The notes below the pieces were generated by a model, which was not told the origin of the DNA, did no database searches, and was given only the letters and a program-made list of their open reading frames with translations. Below, piece after piece: positions 25,831 through 36,280 of a stretch of DNA of 64,000 bases; position 1 is the stretch's first letter; each line of letters starts with the position of its first letter. A program made the translations under genes and the position numbers. Source of the stretch: Vibrio sinus (GTDB lineage: Bacteria; Pseudomonadota; Gammaproteobacteria; Enterobacterales; Vibrionaceae); NCBI RefSeq assembly GCF_023634645.1, contig NZ_JAMKMR010000010.1, forward strand, positions 113,947 to 177,946. The letters are read 5' to 3'.

Positions 25831-28800
25831 TATAAATCAAGCTCCAGCTGATGGGTGTCTTGGTCATTGGTGTAGTTTGGCTGGCCACTAAATAACGCGT
25901 CCATTTCTTGAATCAGCGAATAACTCGGTTTGTGGTAAAAAATACCATTATCGCTCGACGGCGTCACACCGCGTAAAAATATGTAATAAACGCCACCAAA
26001 GTGTTGTTCATATTGATAATTTGGTAGGCGATTCTGCAAATATCGATGTAGTGCTAAGCTGTATATTTGGTATTGAAGATCATAGCGGTGATCAGCCATT
26101 GCTTGTTTAAGCGCCTGCTTGTGATAATTCTGTATATCATCGCCTAAGTAGTTCGATTTCCAATCCAATACATAGTACTGGCCCTCATGCTCAAAGACCA
26201 AATCGATAAACCCCTTCAGCATGCCTTTTACTGCTTGAAAGCCCAGCTCTCCTGCCGTGGCAGATACCGAGTCATATTGATGAGAGATACGGTTAATATG
26301 GCTTGCGGTTAATAGTTCTATGGGTAACAGAAACTCCATCTCGACCAATCTCTGCTGGGGAAGAATGTGCTGCAAGCTCGCACCTGCTTCCATGAGTGGC
26401 GCTTGCAGCGTGTTGTCGACGAGCTCAGTGATAACCGGCAGCCACAAGCAGTCATAACCTTCACTATCGAGAAGAGATTCAATGATCTGCTGATTATTCT
26501 GTTCACCAGCAGGCTGATTGAAATCTATTTGCTCAAATACAGTGTGAAGGAAAGTACCGGGTCTTGCGCCTTTAGGAAAGGTAAAAATGGTATGTTCAAA
26601 CTCAGTCGATGCGAGCTCTGCTTCCTTTTCCCCATCAGAGTCGATATCAATGCCCGACTCATCCAATGAAATGGGTTCGCTTTTTCCATGTGATGAATGA
26701 CGAACCAAACTAGAATAACTCGTTAAACGCCAGTGACGGTCGATGTCTCGTTCCATTTCGTGAGCCATTAACGCCTCATCAACTTGCCATTGTTGCGGCA
26801 GCTTTAGCCCGACTAGGTCAGGGAATGATATAACGGAAATGGAGTCAGCCGAACGAGAGAGCGCTTCGAGGCTTTCGCTTAACAAAGTATGCCCGCCTTC
26901 TTTCGCATTCTGTAACAAGTAACCCATCGCGCTTTGATGTACATCTGAGTGGTCTTTTTTGCTGTTGCCATATTTGATAGGCGCAATCCCTACATAGCAC
27001 GCGTAAACTGCACGTGTGATAGCCACATAGATTAATCGCAAGTCTTCGGCTAATCGCTCTTGCTCTGCCATGGCTAAAGCATCTGCATCGCCACCTAAAT
27101 CCAACATGGTACGATTAGACTTTGCATCATGATACTTGGCCACTTTCGCAGATTTAAAGTCGCAGGCAAAGGGCATAAAAACTAAGTTATACTCCAACCC
27201 TTTAGATTTATGTATAGTGACGATTTGAACCAATCCGTGTTCTGACTCCAACCTTTGGTGATATTCCTCCGATTTGGTATCTTCATTCGCATCTTCAATT
27301 TTTTGTGAAAGCCAATGAATCAAACCATAATGGCTATCTACCTCTAAACTGGCTTGCTGAAGTAGCTCTCCTAAATGCATCAAGTCTGTTAGGGCTCTGT
27401 CTCCGCCTTCTTGTGCGAGCAATTGTTCAGCGATCTGCCTTTTACTCATCAACGAGCGGAGCATAGGCAACAAACCCCGTTGCTGCCAAAGTGCGTGGTA
27501 TTCCTTAAACTCATGTACCGCGGCCTCCCACACATTTTCATCATTATTGAGCCTATCCAGTTCTGCAAGTTCAATCGACAAGAGCGAACACGCCAAACAA
27601 GCTCTGAGTCCTCGGTCATTTTCTGGCACCAGCACCGCATTCAACATTAACAATAGATCGCTAGCTACTGAGCTTGTGAAAACACTTTCACTATTAGATA
27701 AATACACACTGGGAATACCGTGTTCCGATAGCGCTTGTTTGACCAAGTTGGCCTGATGTTTGTCTCGGACCAAAATAGCGATATCACTGGCCTCGATACC
27801 GCGTCGACCAGACTTGGTTTCTAGGTACGCCTGTCCAGCTTGCGACTTCGACAGGATGGCGAAAATTTGCTCGCCAGTTACCCGCGCCATATTGGACAAA
27901 TAGTCACCCTTACCGATCAAGGAGTCATTGTCACGATCAAACCAAAAGTTGAGCGCTGATTGAGGCTTAGGCTGAGATTCTCCATCACATAAGTACCAAC
28001 AAAGATGCTCGGATCCGGGGCTCGCGTTAACCGGATGAAATGGAATATCGTCATTGTAATAAAATGGCGCGCTGGCTTGTGAGAAAAAATGGTTCACAGA
28101 TTCAACCATGGCCGAGCTAGAGCGCCAGTTGGTTGCCAGAGTATAATGAGCGGGTGCTTGATGTTTTGCTTCAATGTAGGTAAAGATGTCGGCGCCGCGA
28201 AAACCATAAATGGCCTGCTTTGGGTCACCAATCATCAAGAGCGCACTGACTGGATCTGATAAGTAAATTTGGCTAAAAATGTGGTATTGGAGCGGATCGG
28301 TATCCTGAAACTCATCAATCATCGCCACCGGATACTGCTGACGAATCTTGTCGCTCAGTACCTTTGTATCACCTTCTTGTTCGATAGCAGCAGAAAGTTG
28401 TGTTAATAAATCATCGAATGAGAATTGCTGATTTTGCTGCTTTATTCGTTGTAATCGCTGGCGGCAATGCCGGATAGCCTTAGCCAAGGTCGGCTCCTTA
28501 AGGCTAATATTGACGGCCAAGAAGTGGTCTACGGCTGTAAATATGGGGTGAGTAGCCAGCTCTCCTTTGGTGGTTTTTTCGCTAAGAAATTGCTGAGAGA
28601 AACGGTCTAATTTCGTCGGTAAAGAATAGTCCTCGGTCGGGCTCAATGCCCAAAGATTCATTTCCTCTATCCATTTGGGCAATAAATTTCTTTTATAAAA
28701 TTGTTTATTCACACCGGAGTTCAAGATGAGATCATGAATATCACTATTACAGAGCAACCACTGCTGTTTTAAATCCTGGATAAGATCGATATTTTGTTGA

Positions 28801-29477
28801 TGAATTTCGATAAGAGACTCAGGCTTAGGCTCGGCAGAAAGATGAATTTCCTCCCCCGACAAAAACGCATTGATATCCCTAAGTAGCTTTTTCGGCGTGT
28901 CCCACAACTTACGAATTTCTTTCACAGCTCCCAATGGAAGCGAGTAAAAATACTGCCGCCAATAATCAGCAACCACCTGAGACTTCAACAACAGCTCATT
29001 GCTGACTAGCTCATTATTAAACGACGCTCCGGATTCAAAGGCATGCTGCTTCAACATCCGTTGACAAAAGCCATGGATCGTAAAGATGGCCGCTTCATCC
29101 ATTTGCCGCTCAGCATCCAGCAACAATTGCGCGGCTTGTTGATGATCGTGGGTTTGCTGCAAAAAAGGCTTAAGAAAACCATCTTCGGTTTTGCCTCTTA
29201 AGAAAGCCAGCCTAGCTTCATGAATCCGCTTTCGAATCCTGTCACGCAATTCTTCCGTAGCTGCTTCCGTGAAGGTCACAACCAATATTTGCTCAACCGT
29301 TAGCGGATTACTATGCTTCGACTGCCCATCGCCATGCCCGAGTAGCAAACGCAAATACAACCCAGCAATGGTATAAGTCTTACCGGTCCCTGCCGAGGCT
29401 TCAATCAGCCTCACACCATGCAAGGGAAAACTCATAATATCTAAAGGTTGCGTATTATTAGGGGATGTATTTACCAT
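25830..29477 (-). CDS. recB: RecB, exodeoxyribonuclease V beta subunit
   Basis: 3'-5' helicase and sole nuclease of RecBCD. Among its 1215 residues, Walker A is EASAGTGKTYTI (about 26-37), Walker B is IDEFQDTDP, motif IV is GDPKQAIYGFRGAD and motif V/VI includes VQIVTIHKSKGLEYNLVFMP and RLIYVAITRA. The C-terminal nuclease domain has GFIDLVFEHEGQYYVLDWKSN, where the Asp and the DWK motif coordinate magnesium. The length is close to the E. coli subunit. It is preceded by 266 bases after recC with no evident gene, so recB may have its own promoter there. Confidence 0.97.
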   Translation of the reverse strand: MVNTSPNNTQPLDIMSFPLHGVRLIEASAGTGKTYTIAGLYLRLLLGHGDGQSKHSNPLTVEQILVVTFTEAATEELRDRIRKRIHEARLAFLRGKTEDGFLKPFLQQTHDHQQAAQLLLDAERQMDEAAIFTIHGFCQRMLKQHAFESGASFNNELVSNELLLKSQVVADYWRQYFYSLPLGAVKEIRKLWDTPKKLLRDINAFLSGEEIHLSAEPKPESLIEIHQQNIDLIQDLKQQWLLCNSDIHDLILNSGVNKQFYKRNLLPKWIEEMNLWALSPTEDYSLPTKLDRFSQQFLSEKTTKGELATHPIFTAVDHFLAVNISLKEPTLAKAIRHCRQRLQRIKQQNQQFSFDDLLTQLSAAIEQEGDTKVLSDKIRQQYPVAMIDEFQDTDPLQYHIFSQIYLSDPVSALLMIGDPKQAIYGFRGADIFTYIEAKHQAPAHYTLATNWRSSSAMVESVNHFFSQASAPFYYNDDIPFHPVNASPGSEHLCWYLCDGESQPKPQSALNFWFDRDNDSLIGKGDYLSNMARVTGEQIFAILSKSQAGQAYLETKSGRRGIEASDIAILVRDKHQANLVKQALSEHGIPSVYLSNSESVFTSSVASDLLLMLNAVLVPENDRGLRACLACSLLSIELAELDRLNNDENVWEAAVHEFKEYHALWQQRGLLPMLRSLMSKRQIAEQLLAQEGGDRALTDLMHLGELLQQASLEVDSHYGLIHWLSQKIEDANEDTKSEEYHQRLESEHGLVQIVTIHKSKGLEYNLVFMPFACDFKSAKVAKYHDAKSNRTMLDLGGDADALAMAEQERLAEDLRLIYVAITRAVYACYVGIAPIKYGNSKKDHSDVHQSAMGYLLQNAKEGGHTLLSESLEALSRSADSISVISFPDLVGLKLPQQWQVDEALMAHEMERDIDRHWRLTSYSSLVRHSSHGKSEPISLDESGIDIDSDGEKEAELASTEFEHTIFTFPKGARPGTFLHTVFEQIDFNQPAGEQNNQQIIESLLDSEGYDCLWLPVITELVDNTLQAPLMEAGASLQHILPQQRLVEMEFLLPIELLTASHINRISHQYDSVSATAGELGFQAVKGMLKGFIDLVFEHEGQYYVLDWKSNYLGDDIQNYHKQALKQAMADHRYDLQYQIYSLALHRYLQNRLPNYQYEQHFGGVYYIFLRGVTPSSDNGIFYHKPSYSLIQEMDALFSGQPNYTNDQDTHQLELDL

Positions 29478-29743
29478 TGCAGACCTAATTTATTGGTTCT
29501 TATCGCAGTTTGGCGGTTCAAACGGCTTTAAATATCTAAAAAACAATTCAAAAAGAAATTTTCGTGACCAAATCAATAAAATTGGCACTTTTATCGTATG
29601 CAAATCTTCACTCTAAAAAAAGTGAGATGTCAATCAACGAAAATTCATCAACTTATCGTTACAATCACTATCAGTAGCTAATCACTCAGCTCTTATTCAT
29701 CTTTGAATCATTAGTCAATTTGACGTTGGTTGCCAGTAGATCC

Positions 29744-32700
29744 CTACGATTTTTGCCTGCTGGCAACCAATTCTTTCTCATTCAGCATTTTTTCATAAGC
29801 AACCTCTAATATTGACCTAGATAATTGCTGTACTTCGATCGATAAGTCGTCACTCCATTTCGGCCAAATTCGTGCGACGTATAAATTTGATTTATCTCCA
29901 CGCACATTGTCATCACCATTAAATTGAGCAATCATTTTTTGCAAAGACTTTTCAGGGCTGGGTTGCTTGCCGTTTTCTGCATTTAAATACGCATACGCTG
30001 TCTCAGGAAAATAGGCGAGCGGCTGATTCATGCCTTGCATATAGAAGCGTAAAAGCTGCATTAATTGCTGTTTTGCAAACTCTTTATCTGAGATAGCCGC
30101 GTAAGCTTTGCATTCAAGCTTTTTATTGTTTAGCCCTAACACATAGGTATCAGACTCTATCCCCATTGCCGCGACGCACAGATGGTCTATCCATGCAGAC
30201 AACCTATCTTGGCAGCGAATACGTCCATTTCGATAGCGAATCAAACCAACGTCAAAATATTCGCCAATCCAACCAGTGAGAATCACTTGCTGGCTGGAGT
30301 CGTTCAGATTGATAGGCAAGGACAGTTCTATATCTGGCTTGGCTTGATTTGCCAATGCCGTGATCTTTGCGTATAACTGCTCCACCTGTTGGCGCTGCGC
30401 GTCAAACTCCAATGTACCAAAGGCGGCTAATGGTAAGTTTCCCATGGCTCTTTGTTGAGTGAGAAACTGTGCCCACAGTTTGTCAGTCTGACCCTCGCTA
30501 TTTTCTTCGCCATCCCGCTCAGCAAGTAAAGATGCAAGTAAGCTATCTCTCATCGAATAACTTTGTAAATTATTCAGAGCAAAAGGCTCATCATCTTCAG
30601 CCGCTCTATTGTCTGAGTTGAGATAAACTTTTAAGCGCCGATTAAAAAAGTACTTAACCGGTAACCGCCAAAACTTGTGAAACTCGGCGAGTTCCAGCTC
30701 CAATGGAAAAGTCGCCCCCAGAAAATAATCGTCTAACTCTGTATTGGCGGTATCTAGTCGTTGCGTTTGCCTTTTGGCCGCAGGTAGCCACTCTTTTGCA
30801 TAGCTTCCGTTGACAAAAGCGGCCGGGCTAAAAGGCGTCATAGGGTGCATGCGGATAAGCTGCTGAACAAGGTTATCCCCGGACTCATCGACGGGTAACC
30901 CTTCGTCTCCTTGGATACAATAGTTCTGATGGCAATAATCGAGCACTTCTGATACTAGCACTGAAGGAACTTTCTCGGTGTTTTTCTCAATAGAACGCCC
31001 CACATAACTGATGTAAAGCGACTCTTGGGCAGAGAGTATGGCTTCTAAAAATAAATAACGGTCATCAATACGACGAGAGCGATCACCAGGCCTGGCTCTA
31101 CCGGCCAGTAAATCAAAGCTCTCTGGCGGAATAGAACGAGGATAAACACCATCATTCATTCCAAGCAAACACACCACTTTGAATGGTATGGATCGCATAG
31201 GCATAAGGGTACAAAAATTCACCTGACCCGCGAGAAATCTTTGGCTTACTCGTGCTCCAGATAGTTTATCTTTGAGGTATTGTGCGATGATGTTGTGAGC
31301 AAATGATGCATCAAATTGAGATTCATCAATGTTGTTTTTCAGACCGTTTACCGTGTCACGCAGCGTTTTTAACGCAACTTCACCTTGGACATCAACATCA
31401 AAGAAGTCATCTAGCATGTCAAATAAAGTGGCTTTCCATGTCTCTATGTCATGGCTACCTTTTAATCTCTGACGATAATCACCAACCACCTGAACATATG
31501 ATGTCAATTTACCAGCCAACTCAGCGTCAAGACCTTGCACTTCATCGTAAGGCGCGAAGCTGTGCGACTCCTGATTGAACAGACCAGCATCTTCCGACAT
31601 GGCGTAGCCAAGTAACATTCTCTCGAGGCCAAATTGCCAAGTATTTTGTTTGATTTGCGGTAGGTCGAAGTCCTCCCCGGTATGTTGGTCAATACCCCAG
31701 CGCACACCGGACTCTTCCACCCACCGCCTAATGAGATCAAACTCCACCTCGTTAATACTCATCTTGGCCAATATCGCAGGGGTTTCCAAGATTTCTAACA
31801 ATTCAGATACAGAGCATCGGCTACTGGGCAGTTCCACTAACTTAACAAACGCTTTTAATATCGGGTTTTCTACATCGGCACTGAGATCGGATATCGCGAA
31901 TGGGATAAAGCGCTCGGCTGGCGCATTACTAAAAACCGCATTGATTGAGGGGCTGTAACTGTTAATATCCGCTACCATGACAATCACATCTCGTGGTGAC
32001 AATGATGGATTGCGGCTGAACATAGTCAGTAGTTGATCATGCAAAACTTCAACTTCACGAATGGGACTATGACATACATGAATAGATAAAGAGTGATCGC
32101 TCTTTTGCACCGACCGTTTATGTGTACTGGTTTCAAAAGCTTGGTCATTTTGATGCTCTTCCAGATTCAATATATCGGCTTGTAAGTGGTTTAATATCGA
32201 GTGCCGGTTGATATCAACAAACGCTTCAATTTCGTGACATTCCAACTGAGCTAACAAATATAGATTGTCTCTTCCTAGTTTTCCCATTGAGGCAAGCAAA
32301 CTATTTCCAACCTCACTGGTGTGCAATTCATCGTTGATATTTTGTTCAATGTCGCCTTTGAGCTGTTTACTAATCCCTGCTGACTCTGAGCCTACTTCTT
32401 TCCACTCAACGTGCTGGCGATGTTTAGCCGCAAGTTTTGCTAAAAACTTCCTGTCTCTCACTTCCCCCCAATAATAACGACAAGGGTTGGTGAACATGAG
32501 GTGGACATCAATATGACGACCAATGGCTTTGAGGGCATCCAAATACCTAGGAGGCAATGAGGAAATACCGAACACAAATAACCGACTAGGCAAACACTCT
32601 GGCGCCGTAGAATAACTTTCTATCGTATCGATAAAATGCTCATATAGGTTAGCTCGGTGAAAAGGTGATTGGCCGATTTGCAACGTGTAGTCATAAAGCT

Positions 32701-33211
32701 CCTGCCAAAGAATAGGCTGCCATGGATGCTCACCTTCAAGTTCACTGACAGGCTCCCCTGCTTCCCAAGATGCCACCCATTCGGGGCGATAGACTAAGTA
32801 GCCATCAAAGGTATCTGCAATTTTTTCTGCCAGCTGAAACAGCTTAGTTCCACTGTCATCGTCAATCAAATACTTGTCTAGTAACTCAAACTCAGGACGA
32901 GAGAGCTGTGCGGGCAAAATCTTCATCAATTTCCAGCACATGGCCTCTTTGTTAAAAGCACTTCGTGCGGGCACATCTTGCAATACTCGAGTAAACAAAT
33001 CCCAGATGAATGATGCAGGCAAGGCAAAATCAACATTCGCCACCACTTTCAGTTCTTTAGCCAACTCCATTTTTAGCCACTGAGACATACCTGAGCTTTG
33101 CACCAAAATGTGCTCTTTATCGAAAGGATTGCTCAAAGGTTCGCGTCGAATCAACTCGACCAACAATGACTTTAGCACATCCACTTGATTGGAATGATAG
33201 ACAGTAAACAA
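29744..33211 (-). CDS. recC: RecC, exodeoxyribonuclease V gamma subunit
   Basis: Scaffold subunit of RecBCD that holds the two motors and recognises Chi with an inactivated helicase/nuclease fold. The product is about 1155 residues. The start is taken as TTG at 33211 (MFTVYHSNQVDVLKSL) since the family begins with a VYHSN motif; an ATG at 33274 would add 21 non-conserved residues without a ribosome site. The segments ILVQSSGMSQWLKMELA and FALPASFIWDLF at the N-terminus are characteristic. The gap 29478-29743 to recB is AT-rich with a weak hairpin (29608-29625) and nothing else I can identify. Confidence 0.95.
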   Translation of the reverse strand: MFTVYHSNQVDVLKSLLVELIRREPLSNPFDKEHILVQSSGMSQWLKMELAKELKVVANVDFALPASFIWDLFTRVLQDVPARSAFNKEAMCWKLMKILPAQLSRPEFELLDKYLIDDDSGTKLFQLAEKIADTFDGYLVYRPEWVASWEAGEPVSELEGEHPWQPILWQELYDYTLQIGQSPFHRANLYEHFIDTIESYSTAPECLPSRLFVFGISSLPPRYLDALKAIGRHIDVHLMFTNPCRYYWGEVRDRKFLAKLAAKHRQHVEWKEVGSESAGISKQLKGDIEQNINDELHTSEVGNSLLASMGKLGRDNLYLLAQLECHEIEAFVDINRHSILNHLQADILNLEEHQNDQAFETSTHKRSVQKSDHSLSIHVCHSPIREVEVLHDQLLTMFSRNPSLSPRDVIVMVADINSYSPSINAVFSNAPAERFIPFAISDLSADVENPILKAFVKLVELPSSRCSVSELLEILETPAILAKMSINEVEFDLIRRWVEESGVRWGIDQHTGEDFDLPQIKQNTWQFGLERMLLGYAMSEDAGLFNQESHSFAPYDEVQGLDAELAGKLTSYVQVVGDYRQRLKGSHDIETWKATLFDMLDDFFDVDVQGEVALKTLRDTVNGLKNNIDESQFDASFAHNIIAQYLKDKLSGARVSQRFLAGQVNFCTLMPMRSIPFKVVCLLGMNDGVYPRSIPPESFDLLAGRARPGDRSRRIDDRYLFLEAILSAQESLYISYVGRSIEKNTEKVPSVLVSEVLDYCHQNYCIQGDEGLPVDESGDNLVQQLIRMHPMTPFSPAAFVNGSYAKEWLPAAKRQTQRLDTANTELDDYFLGATFPLELELAEFHKFWRLPVKYFFNRRLKVYLNSDNRAAEDDEPFALNNLQSYSMRDSLLASLLAERDGEENSEGQTDKLWAQFLTQQRAMGNLPLAAFGTLEFDAQRQQVEQLYAKITALANQAKPDIELSLPINLNDSSQQVILTGWIGEYFDVGLIRYRNGRIRCQDRLSAWIDHLCVAAMGIESDTYVLGLNNKKLECKAYAAISDKEFAKQQLMQLLRFYMQGMNQPLAYFPETAYAYLNAENGKQPSPEKSLQKMIAQFNGDDNVRGDKSNLYVARIWPKWSDDLSIEVQQLSRSILEVAYEKMLNEKELVASRQKS

Positions 33212-33369
33212 GAGAAACTCAGAATAATAATAGAGAATGGAAACCAGCTTAGCATATCCAGTTTCTCGCCCCATACAAGCAAATCAGAAACTTTTGACAC
33301 GATAAGCCTTGTTTTTATTAAGCCAAGTGATTCATGCTGTATCGATAATTTATTAGTGGATAACAATAC

Positions 33370-34254
33370 ATGGCAGCAAATATCTCCTTGAAACAGCTCA
33401 AAGTCTTTACGACTTTGATCCGTCACAAGACCCTCACTTCTGCCTCTGAGTCCTTATACCTTTCCAAAGCTGCAGTCAGCATGACCATCAGCGAACTTGA
33501 AAAGCAAATTGGTCACGCTTTGTTTGATCGCATCAACAATCGATTAATACTCAATCAAGAAGGCCAACGATTGCTGCCATTGGCTGATGAGTTATTGCAA
33601 CGTTCGAATGAGATCGAGACGTTATTTAGCCAAGATGAGATATTGACGGGCCAGTTAAGGATAGGAGCCAGTGACACTATTGGTAACCAACTCGCCCCCA
33701 ACCTACTCAGCCAATTTCGCACTTCTTCTGGCCATACATCACAAAGTCTAGTGATTTCAAATACCAGTGCGATATGCCAAAAGCTGGTCGACTACGAACT
33801 GGATATAGGTTTGGTCGAAGGTAACATCGATCATCCTGAAATCTCACCATGCGCCTTTGGTAAGGACCAGATGTGTATTATCTGCCCAACTGATCATCCA
33901 TTTACAAAGACAAACATCTTAGCGATGAATGAGCTAAACGATCAAAATTGGGTACTACGTGAGCCAGGCTCTGGATCGAGGGAGTTTTTTCTAACGAAAG
34001 TCGCTACTCAAATCAAGCAATGGAACGAGTCGTTTCAGCTCAATACCACAGAGTCACTCATTAACAGCGTCTCTGCGGGGCTCGGGCTTGGTTGTTTATC
34101 GCAACTGTCCGCGCAGCATGCGATTCAAGATGGTCGTGTAGGAGTCATCAAAACACCACTAGATATGAGCCGACAATTTTGGATTCTGTTGCACAAAGAG
34201 AAGTATCAGAGCTCATTGCTTAAACGATTTATCGAGTTTTGCAACAAATACTAG
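33370..34254 (+). CDS. LysR-type transcriptional regulator
   Basis: A 294-residue LysR protein. The winged helix-turn-helix is ISLKQLKVFTTLIRHKTLTS followed by ASESLYLSKAAVSMTISELEKQ; the effector domain shows LTGQLRIGASDTIGNQL, VDYELDIGLVEG and VLREPGSGSREFF, a pattern shared with the CysB/YeiE-like and CbbR-like groups. The target is unknown; it is divergent from recC across 158 bases and is followed by yebG. The position next to recC appears conserved in vibrios, so it is probably core rather than acquired. Confidence 0.88.
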   Translation: MAANISLKQLKVFTTLIRHKTLTSASESLYLSKAAVSMTISELEKQIGHALFDRINNRLILNQEGQRLLPLADELLQRSNEIETLFSQDEILTGQLRIGASDTIGNQLAPNLLSQFRTSSGHTSQSLVISNTSAICQKLVDYELDIGLVEGNIDHPEISPCAFGKDQMCIICPTDHPFTKTNILAMNELNDQNWVLREPGSGSREFFLTKVATQIKQWNESFQLNTTESLINSVSAGLGLGCLSQLSAQHAIQDGRVGVIKTPLDMSRQFWILLHKEKYQSSLLKRFIEFCNKY

Positions 34255-34293
34255 CCTAAGCTCATAGCGAGTCTAGACTCATACATGCAAATG

Positions 34294-34309
34294 CTGTATA
34301 AAAAAACAG
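34294..34309 (+). promoter_or_regulatory. LexA (SOS) box upstream of yebG
   Basis: CTGTATAAAAAAACAG fits the gamma-proteobacterial SOS box CTGT-N8-ACAG exactly, 33 bases before the yebG start. yebG is a known LexA-repressed gene in E. coli. Confidence 0.88.
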
Positions 34310-34342
34310 TGATTCTAAACTGACTAAATTAGAGGATTAACC

Positions 34343-34663
34343 ATGGCTGTAATCGTGAAGTACGTGGTCGAACGCAACGGAGAAGAAAAGATGACTTTTA
34401 CCTCTAAAGCTGAAGCTGATGCCTATGACAAAATGCTGGATATGGCAGACGCACTTTTTGATCTAATGGGTAAAAGTGAACTGCTAGAAGACGAAGGGAA
34501 GCAAGAAGAGTTGGCCCTTTATCTGGCACAAAACAAAGAAGAGGTGCTTTACGCATTAGGCGCTAAACGCCGCCCAGCGCCAAAAAAACCAAAAGTGGTT
34601 GACGATGTAGAAGATCACCAGGATGAAGCGGATGCTTCAGAAAACGAAGAAGATGCTGCGTAA
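34343..34663 (+). CDS. yebG: YebG, SOS-inducible protein
   Basis: Small protein induced by DNA damage; its molecular role is not established. The 106 residues open MAVIVKYVVERNGEEKMTFTS, then KAEADAYDKMLDMADALFD, matching E. coli YebG closely, and end in a very acidic tail. AGAGGA lies about 7 bases before the ATG. A consensus LexA box is 33 bases upstream, so SOS control is well supported by the sequence. A strong hairpin terminator follows within 25 bases, making it a single-gene unit. Confidence 0.93.
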   Translation: MAVIVKYVVERNGEEKMTFTSKAEADAYDKMLDMADALFDLMGKSELLEDEGKQEELALYLAQNKEEVLYALGAKRRPAPKKPKVVDDVEDHQDEADASENEEDAA

Positions 34664-34686
34664 GGCATAGACTTTCGCTGTTCCAG

Positions 34687-34713
34687 CCCCCCTTTTTAAT
34701 AAGGGGGTATTTT
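34687..34713 (+). terminator. Terminator of yebG
   Basis: CCCCCTT (34688-34694) pairs with AAGGGGG (34701-34707) around TTTAAT and is followed by TATTTTG. Confidence 0.8.
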
Positions 34714-34771
34714 GCTTTGTATCTATCACCTAGAACTGTCCCACTGTCCCTTTCAAACCACCACACATCAA

Positions 34772-34810
34772 TATACCTAAGTAACTCAAGATACCGGCTT
34801 CAGAGCAAAT
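34772..34810 (+). repeat. Degenerate end of the 264-bp element
   Basis: TATACCTAAGTAACTCAAGA followed shortly by TTCAGAGC matches the right-hand terminal sequence and adjacent bases of the 264-bp element with several changes. The rest of this 595-base gap (34811-35258) is AT-rich with no gene I can support; the promoter of the azlC cluster should lie near its right end. Confidence 0.45.
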
Positions 34811-35258
34811 AGATTTTGTACTCTGGTTAATACCTCCGAGACACCTAAGCGTAGATAAAAATTACGTAAATTGTCACAGGTAAGTGAACACAACAAGACG
34901 TTCACTAAATGTGGAATAGGCATATCATTTAGTTGCATTGCCCATTGTTTCTCAATTTTGCTTAAGTAAAGTTATTGACAAATATCGCAACTAAAATGCT
35001 TATTGATTCGTAAGAATGCAGTAGTTGTTAATAATTACACTCTAGTCTCTGAACTTTATATTAACAGATTACACAGTAATTATATTTTACTACAAACAGA
35101 AGACAGAATTGTAAAAGTAAACATATAAAGATATCTCGGAGCTTTAAGGATATTAATAAGCTATGAGAGGATTTTTTATAAAATTAACATAATAGTCATA
35201 CATTCCATTATATTCCTTGTCATAAATTGGATTTGTGAGAGATAATTAGGAAATAGTC

Positions 35259-35960
35259 ATGAATTTTAAAAAAGGCGTTATTGCATCTATACCGATCACA
35301 GTTTCATTCTTCTTTGTTTTTTCGTCTATTGGCAGTATATATCATGATAGAGGCATCAGTTTTTTAAACACTATTATGAGTACAATATTTATTTTTGCAG
35401 CACCATTACAAGCCGCACTAGTAAATTTTATCCATTCAGACAATTTTGTTATTGTCGTCGCACTAACAGTTATCATCAACTTTCGCTTTTTCATCATGGC
35501 CATGACCGCCAATAACTACTTTTCAGGGGTGCCGAAGTTTAAGCTGTTTCTATCATTAATAACCTTTAGCGCCAGTACATACGTAGTATGTCACTCCCAT
35601 TTTAAATCTAGTAATACACACAATGGTATATCTCAATACCAATACTACTTGGGTGTCTGCATACCCGCATTTATTGTTGCGATTCTATCAACAGCAATTG
35701 GATATAAGCTGCTCTATGGGTTTGAGTATGTAGCCATTCAGGGCTTGGTAACTATGATACTTCCCATTCATTTCTCCGCGCTTTCCGCAAAGTCGTCGAA
35801 AGAACCATTCGCTATTCCAATGATAATATTAGGTGCAGTATTAGCGCCAATACTTAATTACATAGATTCCAATACAATCTCAATTCTTGCGCCAATAGTT
35901 TCAGGTGTTGTCGTTACGTACATTATTAAAAATAGCAGAATAAAAAAGGATAACGCATGA
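35259..35960 (+). CDS. azlC: AzlC family transporter subunit
   Basis: Large membrane subunit of an AzlCD-type exporter, a family associated with efflux of branched-chain amino acids and analogues. The 233 residues hold about seven hydrophobic segments. The family core appears as IFIFAAPLQAALVNFI and VVALTVIINFRFFIMAM, containing the Asn-x-Arg of the AzlC N-x-R-x-x motif. AGGAAA is 7 bases before the ATG. It overlaps the next gene in ATGA. Codons are markedly AT-rich against the flanking core genes, suggesting acquisition. It heads a five-gene cluster with two TIM-barrel enzymes and a flavoprotein reductase. Confidence 0.8.
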   Translation: MNFKKGVIASIPITVSFFFVFSSIGSIYHDRGISFLNTIMSTIFIFAAPLQAALVNFIHSDNFVIVVALTVIINFRFFIMAMTANNYFSGVPKFKLFLSLITFSASTYVVCHSHFKSSNTHNGISQYQYYLGVCIPAFIVAILSTAIGYKLLYGFEYVAIQGLVTMILPIHFSALSAKSSKEPFAIPMIILGAVLAPILNYIDSNTISILAPIVSGVVVTYIIKNSRIKKDNA

Positions 35961-36280
35961 CATTAATTGTATCTTCAATTCTTAGTTATTTACTGAAAGC
36001 GCTGCCATTTTATATGAAGGGACTGAGATTTAAAGAAAATAGCTTTCTTTACAAAACGTTTGAGTATGCAGTTTATTTTATAATGGGAAACATAATAATA
36101 AACATATCCCTGGATAATATTAGCCTAACGCAACTATATCAAATAAATAATGGTAAACTATTAGCAACTCTTCTAACTCTAATCACCTCATTTGTCATAA
36201 GCAAAATTACGGGAAATATATTAGTCAGTTTAATAATTTCTTCTCTTTTCTACTTAGCGGCTAGTTGGAGTTTTACATGA
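35957..36280 (+). CDS. AzlD-like small membrane subunit
   Basis: A 107-residue protein with three or four membrane segments, overlapping azlC by four bases and the next gene by four. Size, topology and position fit AzlD, the small partner required by AzlC exporters. Sequence motifs are weak, with LPFYMKG in place of the usual LP-R/F region, so the call rests largely on context. It is strongly AT-rich like azlC. Confidence 0.68.
   Translation: MTLIVSSILSYLLKALPFYMKGLRFKENSFLYKTFEYAVYFIMGNIIINISLDNISLTQLYQINNGKLLATLLTLITSFVISKITGNILVSLIISSLFYLAASWSFT

Noticed and set aside
26318..26669. Alternative frames over the recB C-terminal region
   Set aside because: The recB nuclease domain is intact through this stretch, and the other frames lack start signals.
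29608..29625. Terminator between recC and recB
   Set aside because: The 5-bp stem TCACT/AGTGA with an A-rich loop is too weak to call.
35259..36280. Prophage or transposon origin of the AT-rich block
   Set aside because: No integrase, transposase, phage gene or clear attachment site is visible, so only base composition hints at transfer.
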